From Saccharobesus litoralis (GTDB lineage Bacteria; Pseudomonadota; Gammaproteobacteria; Enterobacterales; Alteromonadaceae), in contig NZ_CP026604.1 of the NCBI RefSeq assembly GCF_003063625.1, positions 3,636,065 through 3,700,064 on the forward strand: a DNA stretch of 64,000 nt. The letters run 5' to 3'. The position numbers were made by a program, and so were the translations under genes. Under the pieces are notes generated by a model, which made no database searches, was not told where the DNA came from, and saw nothing but the letters and a program-made list of their open reading frames with translations. This document shows positions 13,271 through 22,490 of this stretch, one piece after another; the first letter of the stretch is position 1, and each line of letters opens with the position of its first letter.

Positions 13271-13462
13271 CTAAAGCAAATCCTCGTTAAAGTGTTTCAC
13301 AAGCGTCTCTAACACCTCGAACATAGCCAAGTCTTCCACAAATTCCTTTTTGATTTCCAAGGTTTGGATGGTCATTGATAGCGCCATATTTAGATGGATA
13401 AGTTGCCGACCAGAAGCACGGATAAAATATCTTTTGATGCGGTTCGTCGTTTTAAAGATACA
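13271..13462 (-). pseudogene. Possible decayed ORF remnant downstream of rrn
   Basis: On the minus strand 63 codons are open between a TGA (13463-13465) and a TAG (13271-13273). The translation includes NRIKRYFIRASGRQLIHLNM and, after it, MTIQTLEIKKEFVEDLAMFE. It reads like real protein, but the open stretch has no start codon at its upstream end and the only ATG (13387) leaves 38 residues with no evident ribosome site. It may be the C-terminal tail of a degraded gene. No family was recognised. The remainder of 13202-13567 shows nothing else apart from the terminator at 13506. Confidence 0.3.
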
Positions 13463-13505
13463 TCACTATTGATTTTAAGGAAGGTATTAAACCGCTAGAT
13501 ATAAA

Positions 13506-13529
13506 AAAGCCCAGCGGTAGCTGGGCTTT
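13506..13529 (-). terminator. Terminator of the DUF5060 gene
   Basis: AAAGCCCAGC / GCTGGGCTTT form a 10-bp stem with a 4-nt loop. Read on the minus strand it is followed by TTTTTTAT, and it lies 39 bp after the stop of the leftward gene. Confidence 0.85.
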
Positions 13530-13567
13530 GAATGCTGTCAAAATGCAGCAAATTGACTTGGGCTAGT

Positions 13568-15376
13568 TTATTTGTTTAAGACTAACGCCCAGTCAGATTG
13601 TTCTGATTTAGGAGGTTGTTGTAAGTTTATAAGCTTACCGCCTGCGATAGAAACTAATGCACTGGACTCGTGGATTTGACCTGATTTGGGGTTAAACCAT
13701 CTTGCTTTGTATTCACCGCTTATAGACAGGTTGCCCAAACTTTCATTTTCGATATTATCTGTATAAATGATAGCCGAAGATTTATCTCGGTTGGTTAAAC
13801 AGTAAATTCCTTCTTGATTAACACAGCGGGTAGTTAAATCGAAAATATTGTTATCGGTAAAAAACTGTTTCGCGATGAAAGTTTGATCCCATAAAAGGTC
13901 ACGAGAGCGCCAGTCTTCAGCATTTAAATCATTGTGAGCATATTTATAGCCAAAATACCATTCGACACCTGCAGAATTAAGCATAAAGCTAGGCCACATC
14001 ACTTGTTGGCGCATAATATCGTGATTTGGATCTTCACTGTCAGGTAAAGCACCTGTGTGCCACAAGCCTATTTCATCCATCGTAATGGCTAATGGGTGGC
14101 CAGCTTCTTTTGCTTTCTCTTGCCAACGAGTTATGTGTTTAGTCACTGTTTTAGGTTGGTCGACTTGTAAAGATAAGCCGTCAAAGTCTTTAAAACCCAT
14201 AAACTTAGGTAAGGTTTCTTCTTTATGTTTCCAACTGGCATGTGTATGAATAAACACAGGCTGCTGATAGGGATCGATGTTTTTAATGTAGCTAGCCATT
14301 GCCATGGCTTGCTCAGGTGTTTGTCCTTCTGGTGAAAAGTGTACGGGGCCATTTTCTTCCCCGACATTCCAGATAATACCGGCATGATGAGCAAAGCGCG
14401 CTATCATTTCATTGAGGTATAGCTTGCGTTTTGGACCGGTATCTCCTTTATCTAATAACAGCTCGTTTTCGGTTTCTTGCAGTATAAAATGCATGATCAT
14501 GTTTTTATCTTCCATGTGCTGAAAGACTTGTTCCCACTGAGCCAGTTTACTGACATCAAATCTATCAAGTGTATTATGGTCTACGTATGGCCATACATCT
14601 TTTCCATCACCACCTATATTCATGGTGACAAAATAAATAGCGTTCATACCTTTATTTGCTAGGTAATTGACGGCACCAATTAAATTTTTGCCTTTACCTT
14701 GTTGCCAGCTAGGATCGCCTTGCTGCCAATCTTGGGCATGTTCATTGTATTTGTGTAAATTTTTGGTGGAAGCCTTACCAATATCTTTAGTGTCGGCTGC
14801 TACGCGGTAAGTACCATCGAAGTCGACATAACCAAGAAGATTTTCAGGGCTATTGGCACCCACTTTAAGAATGCCTTTATTTAGGTTTTTATAATAAAAA
14901 TAACCGTTCTTTACGGTTAGGATATCGTGTTCAATGTCATTGTTTGCTGCAACATGAATTTTCCCCTGCTGCCCGTCAAATTCAGTTGGCTGTCCTTCAT
15001 TTAAGTTTTGGCTAAGCGCAATGTTGCTGCCAGTATCAAAGTGAACTTTATATTGCCATTCTCCAGCGAATTGCGGTCTGAATTTAATGTGCCATTGGTT
15101 ACCTTGCGTCGCTGAGGATTCTTGCGCTGTGCCGTCAGCTGCGTAATAACCGCGAATTTGGTAGGTGTTGTTACCTTGAGTGATTTCCGCGACAACACGG
15201 TAATCAGTGAAGGGATTTAGTTTGGCTTGCTCGCTTGTTTCAGGGCCGTCAACTTTAATCGTAATAGCTTGGTGCTGAGTAGCATTAATGGTGTGAGTTT
15301 TTTCGCTGCAGCCCAACAGAGCTAACACTGACAGGCATGAAACGATAGTCGCCCGCTGAATGTTATTGTTAAACAT
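13568..15376 (-). CDS. DUF5060-type glycoside-hydrolase-like lipoprotein
   Basis: A predicted lipoprotein of 602 residues (lipobox LALLGC, Cys 23), so probably periplasmic or surface-anchored. Residues ~35-145 look like the DUF5060 beta-sandwich (the GYYAADGT and FAGEWQYKV motifs). A TIM-barrel-like region follows (~160-520), with two candidate catalytic glutamates on conserved-looking strands: E340 in WNVGEENG and E435 in MDEIGLW. The ~95-residue spacing is usual for acid/base and nucleophile in clan GH-A-like enzymes. The C-terminus (ARWFNPKSGQ...) resembles the small beta domain often called putative collagen-binding. Such proteins are frequent in marine polysaccharide loci. The substrate is unknown, but the neighbouring FucP-like transporter suggests a sugar-releasing role. 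Domain calls are from memory of the families. Confidence 0.75.
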   Translation of the reverse strand: MFNNNIQRATIVSCLSVLALLGCSEKTHTINATQHQAITIKVDGPETSEQAKLNPFTDYRVVAEITQGNNTYQIRGYYAADGTAQESSATQGNQWHIKFRPQFAGEWQYKVHFDTGSNIALSQNLNEGQPTEFDGQQGKIHVAANNDIEHDILTVKNGYFYYKNLNKGILKVGANSPENLLGYVDFDGTYRVAADTKDIGKASTKNLHKYNEHAQDWQQGDPSWQQGKGKNLIGAVNYLANKGMNAIYFVTMNIGGDGKDVWPYVDHNTLDRFDVSKLAQWEQVFQHMEDKNMIMHFILQETENELLLDKGDTGPKRKLYLNEMIARFAHHAGIIWNVGEENGPVHFSPEGQTPEQAMAMASYIKNIDPYQQPVFIHTHASWKHKEETLPKFMGFKDFDGLSLQVDQPKTVTKHITRWQEKAKEAGHPLAITMDEIGLWHTGALPDSEDPNHDIMRQQVMWPSFMLNSAGVEWYFGYKYAHNDLNAEDWRSRDLLWDQTFIAKQFFTDNNIFDLTTRCVNQEGIYCLTNRDKSSAIIYTDNIENESLGNLSISGEYKARWFNPKSGQIHESSALVSIAGGKLINLQQPPKSEQSDWALVLNK

Positions 15377-15502
15377 AGAATAACCTTATTTATTTTAAGT
15401 ATTTATGAGTGTTGTTTTGGTGTTTTAAATATATTCATTGGTTTTATTGCAGCTTTACTAAGCAGGCAATTGTTTTATTTGTTTTGCGGTTGATTAAAAC
15501 TA

Positions 15503-15531
15503 AAAACCCCGTGGCAAGCCGACGGGGTTTT
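15503..15531 (-). terminator. Terminator of the FucP-like gene
   Basis: AAAACCCCGT / ACGGGGTTTT form a 10-bp stem with a 9-nt loop. On the minus strand it is followed by a T-run. It separates the transporter gene from the DUF5060 gene, so the two may be independently transcribed. Confidence 0.8.
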
Positions 15532-15556
15532 CTATTACGTTAAACTGTATTTAATC

Positions 15557-16981
15557 TTAAATTTTGTATTTATTGTGTGCGCGGAAACCAAACAGGCAGA
15601 TCACAACAAAACAGATAAGCGGTAATATAAAAGATGTCTGAACCGCTGGAATGCCGCTTAATATTTCTCCACCATCAATCATAGACCCCTGCAGCGGTGG
15701 CATAAGCGCACCACCGACAATGGCCATAACTAAGCCAGCAGAGGCTAAACTAGCATCGTCTCCCATGCCTTTTAGTGCAATGCCGTAAATAGTGGGGAAC
15801 ATTAAAGACATACAGGCAGACGTTGCAATTAAGCAATATAATCCAGTGTAGCCACCGATGAAGATAGTACCTAATGAAAGTAATATGCCACCAGCCGCTA
15901 AAACCATGAGTAAATGGCCTGGACGGATATAACTCAACAAGAAAGTACAAATAAAGCGGGAAGCTAAAAAGATAGACATAGCTACCATATTATAGCTTTG
16001 CGCTTCAGCTGCGGTTAAACCGACTGATGTCATGCCGTAATGAATGATGAAAGTCCAACACATTATTTGTGCACCAACATAAAATGCTTGGGCGACAACA
16101 CCTTCAAGATAACAACGATTTTGTAATAATCGTGCGAAAGTTTCTTTAAGCTCTTTTGCTGTTAAAGGATGATCATGGCTGATAGTTTTAGGTAATTTAC
16201 TAAATAAAAACACAAAAAAGAGTAACGCGACAATCACAGCTATAGCGACATATGGTCCGCGAACGGTAATTAAGTCAGCCGCTTGCATGGCTTGATGCTC
16301 TACTGGATTTGAAACCGCATAATCAGCTAATGCTTGAGTTAATTTACCATCAACTTCAGAAGGTAACATGGTGGCATATTCTGGGTTTGCGGCTTTTTCT
16401 TGCGCTCTAAATTCTTCTACCTGTAATTGACTTAAAATAAATGTCGAAGCGATCATCATACCCGTTAATGATCCAATAGGGTTGAAAGCTTGTGCTAAGT
16501 TTAGGCGTTGAGTCGAGGTATCAGGGTGGCCCATGGATAAAACATATGGATTTGCAGTGGTCTCTAATAAAGCCAGCCCACAGGTTAATATCCACAATGC
16601 AGCTAAGAAGAAGGTAAATTCCATATAAATACTGGCAGGGATAAATAGTGACGCCCCTAACGCATATAAGAATAAGCCAAGTAAAATTCCTGATTTATAC
16701 GAAAATCGGCGTATAAAAATAGCGGCTGGGATCGCCATCACACCATAGCCTAAATAAAAAGCAAACTGCACTAAACTACTTTGGGCATTTGAGATCAGGA
16801 ATATATCTTTAAACGCTTTAACTAGTGGGTTTGTTACGTCATTGGCAAAACCCCATAGAGGAAATAAAGAAGCAACCAATAAGAATGGCACTATGTATTG
16901 TGCTTCTAAAATTTTAGGCTTTTGGGTTGTTGTTGATTGCTCATTCACAACGGTATCTGTGTCATTGACTGCGGTACTCAT
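15557..16981 (-). CDS. FucP-family sugar/proton symporter (MFS)
   Basis: A 12-helix major facilitator protein related to the L-fucose and glucose/galactose permeases, importing a sugar with protons across the inner membrane. Family marks are LFPLWGFANDVTNPLVKAF near the N-terminus, ETTANPYVLSMG followed by RLNLAQAFNPIGS, and VGAQIMCWTFIIHYG. It contains a long hydrophilic loop around residues 175-245, longer than in FucP (438 residues). The frame is open to 17023, but the ATG at 16981 (MSTAVND) has GGAG ten bases upstream and is preferred (474 residues). Next to the DUF5060 enzyme it probably takes up the released sugar; the sugar cannot be told from sequence. Confidence 0.85.
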   Translation of the reverse strand: MSTAVNDTDTVVNEQSTTTQKPKILEAQYIVPFLLVASLFPLWGFANDVTNPLVKAFKDIFLISNAQSSLVQFAFYLGYGVMAIPAAIFIRRFSYKSGILLGLFLYALGASLFIPASIYMEFTFFLAALWILTCGLALLETTANPYVLSMGHPDTSTQRLNLAQAFNPIGSLTGMMIASTFILSQLQVEEFRAQEKAANPEYATMLPSEVDGKLTQALADYAVSNPVEHQAMQAADLITVRGPYVAIAVIVALLFFVFLFSKLPKTISHDHPLTAKELKETFARLLQNRCYLEGVVAQAFYVGAQIMCWTFIIHYGMTSVGLTAAEAQSYNMVAMSIFLASRFICTFLLSYIRPGHLLMVLAAGGILLSLGTIFIGGYTGLYCLIATSACMSLMFPTIYGIALKGMGDDASLASAGLVMAIVGGALMPPLQGSMIDGGEILSGIPAVQTSFILPLICFVVICLFGFRAHNKYKI

Positions 16982-17474
16982 ACTAACTCGCTCCGAATAT
17001 TGTTCGCGCACATTGTGAACCAAAATTAGTATAAACGAAAAAATCTATATAATTTGGTTGTTAATTTGTTAACAAAATAAGCAGGTACTATATTTTAAAA
17101 GAGGTTGATATGCAATTAACTATTTTGATATTTGAATCTAAAAATTTAAACTTGCTATTATTATCCAGCCTGAGACTTGAATGCTAGCACGTAATAAATA
17201 CACTATTTGTATGGATGTCAGTCTAACGTTAGCTAAAGCTTGATTGGCCTCTGCTCAAGTATCACGCTGTACATTTCGGCATTTAAAGTGCCCCCTGTAA
17301 ACTAATTAATACATTTTCTTCTACGGTTTCTTTGCTATTAGCCTAACGCTAAATGGCTTCTAATCGTGCTAGGCTCATTTTTGTCAATTATTCCTGCCAA
17401 TCCGATTCGAATTTTTTATTTGGATGTGTAATGGAACCGTGCGGTGCTTTACGTGATTTCTTCTATGGTATTAA
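16982..17474. other. Intergenic region upstream of the FucP-like gene
   Basis: No gene is supported here. On the minus strand a palindrome TTGTTAACAA (17067-17076) lies about 90 bp upstream of the transporter start in AT-rich DNA. It could be an operator for a local sugar regulator, though no regulator gene is adjacent. The rest (17100-17474) shows no ORF, hairpin or repeat that I could identify. Confidence 0.4.
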
Positions 17475-17652
17475 TATAGTCAAAGCGATCAGGTTTTAGG
17501 GGCAGGTTTCTAGTTCCAGACGAAACCTAAGTACCTACATCCATGTAGGCAAAGCCGTCAAGCTTAGAATCCCCATGAGCATATGCTCTATTATGTGATT
17601 GGGGTGAGTAAGCGCTGACAATGAACCATAAGGCCTGAGCGAGAAGACTATA
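17475..17652 (+). mobile_element. Dispersed MITE-like repeat, copy A (178 bp)
   Basis: Begins TATAGTCAAAGCGATCAGG and ends CTGAGCGAGAAGACTATA. The ends are imperfect inverted repeats (19 of 27 positions match). The core carries CCCCAT-GAGCATATGCTC, with the perfect 12-bp palindrome at 17577-17588, then GTGATTGGGG, then GCGCTGACAATGAACCATAA. This copy has an extra ~50-bp block including a CCTACATCCATGTAGG hairpin (17534-17549). Ends of the form TA-TAGTC...GACTA-TA are consistent with a TA target duplication. No transposase is encoded. The right end lies 14 bp upstream of the DUF1338 start codon. Confidence 0.75.
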
Positions 17653-17666
17653 AGTGAGGAATCATT

Positions 17667-18530
17667 ATGAAACACTTGCCTACTCAAGTATTGCTAAGCG
17701 CTAAACAGCTGTTCGATGCTCTGTGGTGTGATTATATTCAAGTTTACCCTATGGCAAAGTGCATTCGTTATGGGATCGCAAAGGCAGCTGGCCTCAAGCC
17801 TAGTCAGTTAATTAATGACCATATTGCGCTGCGAACTTTCAACGTAGATCCTATAGGAATTGATCATTTAGAACAGCATTTTTTAAATTTGGGCTATGAG
17901 CAAGCCGGAGAGTATCATTTTGCACAGAAACAACTGTATGCAAGACATTATGTACCGTGCAAAGACGTTTTAGGTGATAACAATAATAGTCATGATGTTT
18001 TACCTAAGGTGTTTCTTTCAGAGTTAAAGGTAGGCGCTTTTTCGAGTGATTTTCAGCGTATCGTTAATCATTTGGTAGATTGTATTGATAAGGTTAACGT
18101 CACCGATCCTTCATTTTTATATTCAGGCCGCCCTTGGCCGATTTCGATTAAGCAATATAAAACATTGTTGAACGAAAGTGATTATGCGGCTTGGTTAGCT
18201 ATTTGGGGATATAGAGCGAATCATTTCACTATTCGCGTTAATGAATTGCCTAATTTACAAAATTTAAACCAGGTTAATCAAGTTGTAGAATCATTGGGGT
18301 ATGCATTAAACCTTGTCGGCGGCGCAATAAAAGGTGATCCTAGTGTAGGTCTTGAACAGTCTTCGACCCTAGCTGGAGAAGTTGTAATAGAACTGGCAGA
18401 TGGCTCAATTAAAGTACCAAGCTGTTTTTATGAATTTGCGTTACGCCACAAAATAAATGGCAAGTTGTATGAAGGGTTTGTCACTCAATCAGCCGATCGT
18501 ATTTTTCAAAGTACTGATTTGCAAAAATAA
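17667..18530 (+). CDS. DUF1338 (HglS/YdcJ-like) metal-dependent oxygenase-fold protein
   Basis: A 287-residue cytosolic protein of the DUF1338 family. Characterised relatives are Fe(II) 2-oxoadipate dioxygenase/decarboxylases (HglS, lysine catabolism) with a VOC-like fold. The family metal-site contexts are visible: DHIALRTF (His 52), NHFTIRVNEL (His) and VVIELADGS (Glu). It is much shorter than HglS, so it belongs to the short DUF1338 subgroup whose substrate is not established. A good ribosome site (GAGG) precedes the ATG, immediately after repeat copy A, so its promoter must lie in or before the repeat. Confidence 0.8.
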   Translation: MKHLPTQVLLSAKQLFDALWCDYIQVYPMAKCIRYGIAKAAGLKPSQLINDHIALRTFNVDPIGIDHLEQHFLNLGYEQAGEYHFAQKQLYARHYVPCKDVLGDNNNSHDVLPKVFLSELKVGAFSSDFQRIVNHLVDCIDKVNVTDPSFLYSGRPWPISIKQYKTLLNESDYAAWLAIWGYRANHFTIRVNELPNLQNLNQVNQVVESLGYALNLVGGAIKGDPSVGLEQSSTLAGEVVIELADGSIKVPSCFYEFALRHKINGKLYEGFVTQSADRIFQSTDLQK

Positions 18531-18559
18531 CAAGCGTCAGTACGAATCTAACGCTTGTT
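18529..18559. terminator. Stem-loop between convergent DUF1338 gene and metG
   Basis: AACAAGCGT / ACGCTTGTT form a 9-bp stem with a 13-nt loop starting at the DUF1338 stop codon; metG converges from the right. The T-tracts are short. A likely bidirectional terminator. Confidence 0.5.
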
Positions 18560-18579
18560 AACTTGTTATTTGCGAAAGG

Positions 18580-20607
18580 TTATTTAACTCGCATGCCGGG
18601 TTGAGCGCCATCTTCTGGGTTCAAGATCCATAAATCTTCACCGCCTGGCCCCGCAGCTAAAACCATGCCTTCTGACATGCCAAAACGCATTTTACGAGGC
18701 TTTAAGTTAGCTACCATTACCGTTAATTTACCTTCTAACTGCTCTGGAGAATAAGCTGACTTAATACCGGCAAATACTTGGCGAGTTTCGCCACCAATAT
18801 CTAATTGAAGCTTAAGGAGTTTATCTGCGCCTTCAACATGCTCAGCTTTAGCAATTTTAGCGATGCGTAAATCGACTTTAGCAAAGTCAGGGTATTCAAT
18901 TTCTTCGCTAATTGGATCTTTACTTAATTCGGTTTCTGGTGCCGCAGCGGCTTGTTGAGCTGCTAAGTCTTCTTTGGAGGCTTCTACCATGGCTTCAATT
19001 TTCTTAGGTTCAATGCGTTGCATAAGAGGTTTGAATTTTTCAATAGCGTGACCTTGAAGTAATACCGCGTGGTCGCTCCATTGCAATTCAATGTTTAAAA
19101 ATGATTCTACTTTTGCGGTTAGGGCTGGTAATACAGGCTTTAAGTAAACCGCTAATATTTTAAATAGGTTGATACCGAGAGAACATACTTGATGTGCGCG
19201 TTCTTTGGTTTCTTCCGCTTTTGCTAGCACCCAAGGTTCTTCATCCGCGATAAATACATTGGCTTTATCTGCAAGAGCCATAATTTCGCGGATCGCTTTA
19301 CCGTACTCTCGTGTTTCATACAGTTCTGCAATTTTATCACCAGCAGCGACAAATTCATCAGCTAGCGCTTGATCAATAATGCTATCAGACAATTTACCGT
19401 CGAACTGTTTGCTAATAAAACCAGCGCATCGGCTGGCGATGTTGACAAATTTACCGACTAAATCAGAGTTAACTCGTTGGCTAAAGTCTTCTAAGTTTAA
19501 GTCTAAATCATCAACGCGACTTGTTAGTTTGGCAGCAAAATAATAGCGCAAATATTCAGGTTGCAAATGGTCTAAATAAGTACGAGCTTTAACGAATGTC
19601 CCTTTCGATTTAGACATTTTAGTGCCGTTGACCGTCAAGAAGCCGTGGGCGTTAATAGCCGTTGGCTTGCGGAATCCAGCACCTTCTAACATTGCAGGCC
19701 AGAATAAGCTATGGAAATAGATAATATCTTTACCGATAAAGTGGTAAACCTCGGCATCAGAATCTTTTGCCCAATAGGTATCAAAGTCCAAGCCTTTTTT
19801 GTCGCACATATTTTTAAAGCTACCCATATAGCCAATCGGTGCGTCTAACCATACGTAAAAATATTTATTTTCTGTGCCAGGAATTTGAAAGCCGAAATAG
19901 GGCGCATCACGACTAATATCCCAAGCTTGCAAACCCTCTTCAAACCATTCTTGTAGCTTATTAGCCATTTGCTCTTGTAATGCACCTGAGCGTAACCAAG
20001 TTTGCAGCATGTCGGAAAAATGAGGTAGCTGAAAGAAAAAATGCTCACTTTCTTTTAGAATAGGTGTCGCACCAGAAACACTGGATTGTGGGGTGATTAA
20101 TTCAGTCGGGCTATAGGTTGCGCCGCAAGCATCACAGCTATCACCATATTGGTCGACTGCTTTACATTTAGGGCAGGTGCCTTTAACAAAACGATCCGGT
20201 AAAAACATCTCTTTTTCGGGATCAAATAATTGTTCAATGACTTTGCTCTTAATATGGCCAGCGTCATTTAAGCGGTTGTATATTAATTCCGCTAATGTTT
20301 TGTTTTCGTCAGAATGAGTTGAATGGTAATTGTCGAACTCAATTAAAAAGTCAGCAAAATCGGCCATGTGCTCTTTTTGCACTTGGTCGACCATTTCTTC
20401 TGGGGTAATCCCCATTTGCTGTGCTTTAAGCATAATTGGTGTGCCATGAGCGTCATCGGCACAGACATAGTAGGCCTCATGACCTCGCAGACGTTGAAAA
20501 CGAACCCAGATATCAGTCTGGATATGCTCTAGCAAGTGGCCTAAATGAAGGGAACCGTTTGCATAGGGCAGAGCACTGGTTGCAAGAATTTTACGCTTGT
20601 TCGACAT
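18580..20607 (-). CDS. metG: Methionyl-tRNA synthetase
   Basis: Charges tRNA-Met with methionine. The 675-residue class I enzyme is full length (E. coli 677). It has the HIGH-type motif HLGH in [13 protein letters not shown] (near residue 21), a zinc knuckle [17 protein letters not shown], the KMSKS loop in [10 protein letters not shown], an anticodon-binding helical domain, and a C-terminal EMAP-like tRNA-binding domain (from about residue 570: [12 protein letters not shown]) for dimerisation. Transcribed divergently from mrp, the conserved metG/mrp arrangement. Confidence 0.97.
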   Translation of the reverse strand: MSNKRKILATSALPYANGSLHLGHLLEHIQTDIWVRFQRLRGHEAYYVCADDAHGTPIMLKAQQMGITPEEMVDQVQKEHMADFADFLIEFDNYHSTHSDENKTLAELIYNRLNDAGHIKSKVIEQLFDPEKEMFLPDRFVKGTCPKCKAVDQYGDSCDACGATYSPTELITPQSSVSGATPILKESEHFFFQLPHFSDMLQTWLRSGALQEQMANKLQEWFEEGLQAWDISRDAPYFGFQIPGTENKYFYVWLDAPIGYMGSFKNMCDKKGLDFDTYWAKDSDAEVYHFIGKDIIYFHSLFWPAMLEGAGFRKPTAINAHGFLTVNGTKMSKSKGTFVKARTYLDHLQPEYLRYYFAAKLTSRVDDLDLNLEDFSQRVNSDLVGKFVNIASRCAGFISKQFDGKLSDSIIDQALADEFVAAGDKIAELYETREYGKAIREIMALADKANVFIADEEPWVLAKAEETKERAHQVCSLGINLFKILAVYLKPVLPALTAKVESFLNIELQWSDHAVLLQGHAIEKFKPLMQRIEPKKIEAMVEASKEDLAAQQAAAAPETELSKDPISEEIEYPDFAKVDLRIAKIAKAEHVEGADKLLKLQLDIGGETRQVFAGIKSAYSPEQLEGKLTVMVANLKPRKMRFGMSEGMVLAAGPGGEDLWILNPEDGAQPGMRVK

Positions 20608-20727
20608 AGTAGATTTTTCTGATTCGGATTTAACTTTAATTGGCTGCGCATACTACTGAAATTAACGCGTAATTTCATTATTTGTCGGCTTAATTTCAAC
20701 AAATCAGCAAAAACCACCGAATTTAAG

Positions 20728-20733
20728 TATAAT
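20728..20733 (+). promoter_or_regulatory. Probable -10 element of the mrp promoter
   Basis: TATAAT at 20728-20733, followed by GCCGCGG, lies 52 bp upstream of the mrp ATG. No good -35 is found at 16-18 bp spacing, so this is a partial promoter call. Confidence 0.4.
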
Positions 20734-20785
20734 GCCGCGGATTTCTTGAATGGAGTGCTGAAAAAATAGCCAGCCTAATGTTTCT

Positions 20786-21784
20786 ATGACAAAAGTAATG
20801 ACTGATAAATTAGCCGAGTACTTTAACACCTTAGATGTGCCTTTTTCGCCAAGTGAATTTGACTTTTCGCAGCCGGTTGTAGCGTCTCGCATTCCACTTC
20901 GCCAATGTTTAGGTGATGACTGGCAATGGTTGCCAGGTTCTAGTTTAAACTCTCCAGTCAAAACTGAGCTGGCATCGATCAAGCATATTATTGCTATTGC
21001 GTCAGGTAAGGGTGGTGTAGGTAAGTCGACCACTACTGTGAATGTGGCGCGAGCGTTAGCCGCTATGGGCGCTAAAGTTGGGGTTCTGGATGCTGATATT
21101 TATGGACCTTCCGTACCTTTGATGCTTAATCGTTCGGGGCAACAGCCCGCTACTCATGACGGTAAAATTATGCAACCTATTGAATCAGTTGAAGGTATAA
21201 AAGCCAATTCAATTGGTTTTTTAGTGGCTGATACGGATGCCGCTGTTTGGCGTGGTCCTATGGCAAGTAAAGCTTTCATGCAGCTGTTTAATGAAACGCA
21301 GTGGGGCGAGCTTGATTATTTGTTGATCGATTTACCGCCAGGCACTGGCGATATTCAATTAACGTTGGCGCAAAATATTCCGTTAAGCGGTGCGGTGATT
21401 GTTTCCACTCCCCAAGACATTGCGTTAATTGATGCACAAAAAGCCCATAAAATGTTCGACAAAGTCAATATTGACAGTTTGGGTTTGATTGAAAATATGA
21501 GTATTTTTGTATGTGGGGAGTGCGGGCATGAATCAGCACTATTTGGCCATGAGGGCGCTAAACAGTATGCTCAAGCATCGTCAATACCCTACCTAGGGGC
21601 ATTGCCTCTATCTGTTGATATTCGTCAGTATATGGATGATAGCGAAGAACAGTCGCTTACTCAGAAAAATTTTAGTCATTTTTATGAAGCTGTCGCGCTG
21701 AGACTAGCGATACAATTGTCTGGCAAAGCCAAGCAGAATTATGATAAACAGCAACTGCAAATACCTATTCAGCAGTTACAGTAG
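20786..21784 (+). CDS. mrp: Mrp/ApbC-type iron-sulfur cluster carrier ATPase
   Basis: A cytosolic P-loop ATPase that binds and transfers Fe-S clusters. The deviant Walker A motif GKGGVGKST is at residues 74-82 and the C-terminal CxxC (CGECG), the cluster-bridging cysteines, is present. The N-terminal domain (~65 residues) is short and divergent compared with the 369-residue E. coli ApbC. A second ATG at 20798 could also be the start; neither has a strong ribosome site. It lies divergent to metG and 38 bp upstream of dcd. Confidence 0.92.
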   Translation: MTKVMTDKLAEYFNTLDVPFSPSEFDFSQPVVASRIPLRQCLGDDWQWLPGSSLNSPVKTELASIKHIIAIASGKGGVGKSTTTVNVARALAAMGAKVGVLDADIYGPSVPLMLNRSGQQPATHDGKIMQPIESVEGIKANSIGFLVADTDAAVWRGPMASKAFMQLFNETQWGELDYLLIDLPPGTGDIQLTLAQNIPLSGAVIVSTPQDIALIDAQKAHKMFDKVNIDSLGLIENMSIFVCGECGHESALFGHEGAKQYAQASSIPYLGALPLSVDIRQYMDDSEEQSLTQKNFSHFYEAVALRLAIQLSGKAKQNYDKQQLQIPIQQLQ

Positions 21785-21822
21785 AATGAACCCAATTTGG
21801 TTCACGTTTTAGAGGATCCGTT

Positions 21823-22416
21823 ATGCGCTTATGTGATAGCGACATAGTTAAGTATATACAAGAAGGTAAAATCGCAGTATCACCAGCTCCGACTGAAGAA
21901 ATGATTAGCGGTTTAACGGTTGATTTACGCTTAGGTAATAAGTTTAGAGTATTTCAAGATCACGCTGCACCCTATATAGATTTAAGCGGGCCTAAAGAAA
22001 ATGTGACTAAAGCGTTAGAATCAGTCATGTCTGATGAAATTGTTATCCAAGATCAAGAGGCGTTTTTCTTACACCCTGGAGAACTGGCTTTGGGTGTGAC
22101 GTTTGAATCAGTCACCTTGCCCGACAATATTGTTGGTTGGTTAGACGGCCGCTCATCACTCGCTCGCTTAGGCTTGATGGTACATGTTACAGCCCACCGC
22201 ATTGATCCGGGTTGGTCAGGTAATATAGTGTTAGAGTTTTATAATTCAGGCAAGTTACCGTTAGCATTGCGTCCTGAAATGAAAATAGGCGCATTAAGTT
22301 TTGAGTTATTGTCTGGCTCAGCTGCAAAACCTTACAACAAGCGGCAAGACGCTAAATATAAAGGACAGCAGGGAGCGGTTGCCAGTCGTATCAACCAAGA
22401 TGAACAATCCAAATAG
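21823..22416 (+). CDS. dcd: dCTP deaminase
   Basis: Deaminates dCTP to dUTP, the main route to dTTP in gammaproteobacteria. The 197-residue protein (E. coli 193) has the conserved GRSSLARLG motif at residues 109-117 and the catalytic Glu 138 in [10 protein letters not shown] ribosome site (AGAGGA) lies 7 bp before the ATG. Probably co-transcribed with mrp (38-bp gap), as in many relatives. Confidence 0.96.
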   Translation: MRLCDSDIVKYIQEGKIAVSPAPTEEMISGLTVDLRLGNKFRVFQDHAAPYIDLSGPKENVTKALESVMSDEIVIQDQEAFFLHPGELALGVTFESVTLPDNIVGWLDGRSSLARLGLMVHVTAHRIDPGWSGNIVLEFYNSGKLPLALRPEMKIGALSFELLSGSAAKPYNKRQDAKYKGQQGAVASRINQDEQSK

Positions 22417-22490
22417 CCGTCTGACATAAAGCAAAGCCTAGCTGTTATATAGTAAAATTGTATGGCAAGCTAGGCGTTAACTGACGGCTA
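22414..22490. terminator. Nested inverted repeats between convergent dcd and yvcK
   Basis: An outer 8-bp pair (TAGCCGTC 22414-22421 / GACGGCTA 22483-22490) encloses an inner pair (GCCTAGCT 22436-22443 / AGCTAGGC 22468-22475). The structure begins in the dcd stop codon and extends into the yvcK 3' end. It is probably a bidirectional termination or 3'-protection structure. Confidence 0.5.

Noticed and set aside
17067-17076. TTGTTAACAA palindrome upstream of the FucP-like gene as a defined operator
   Set aside because: Short AT-rich palindromes are common by chance here and no regulator gene is adjacent; noted only as a possibility.
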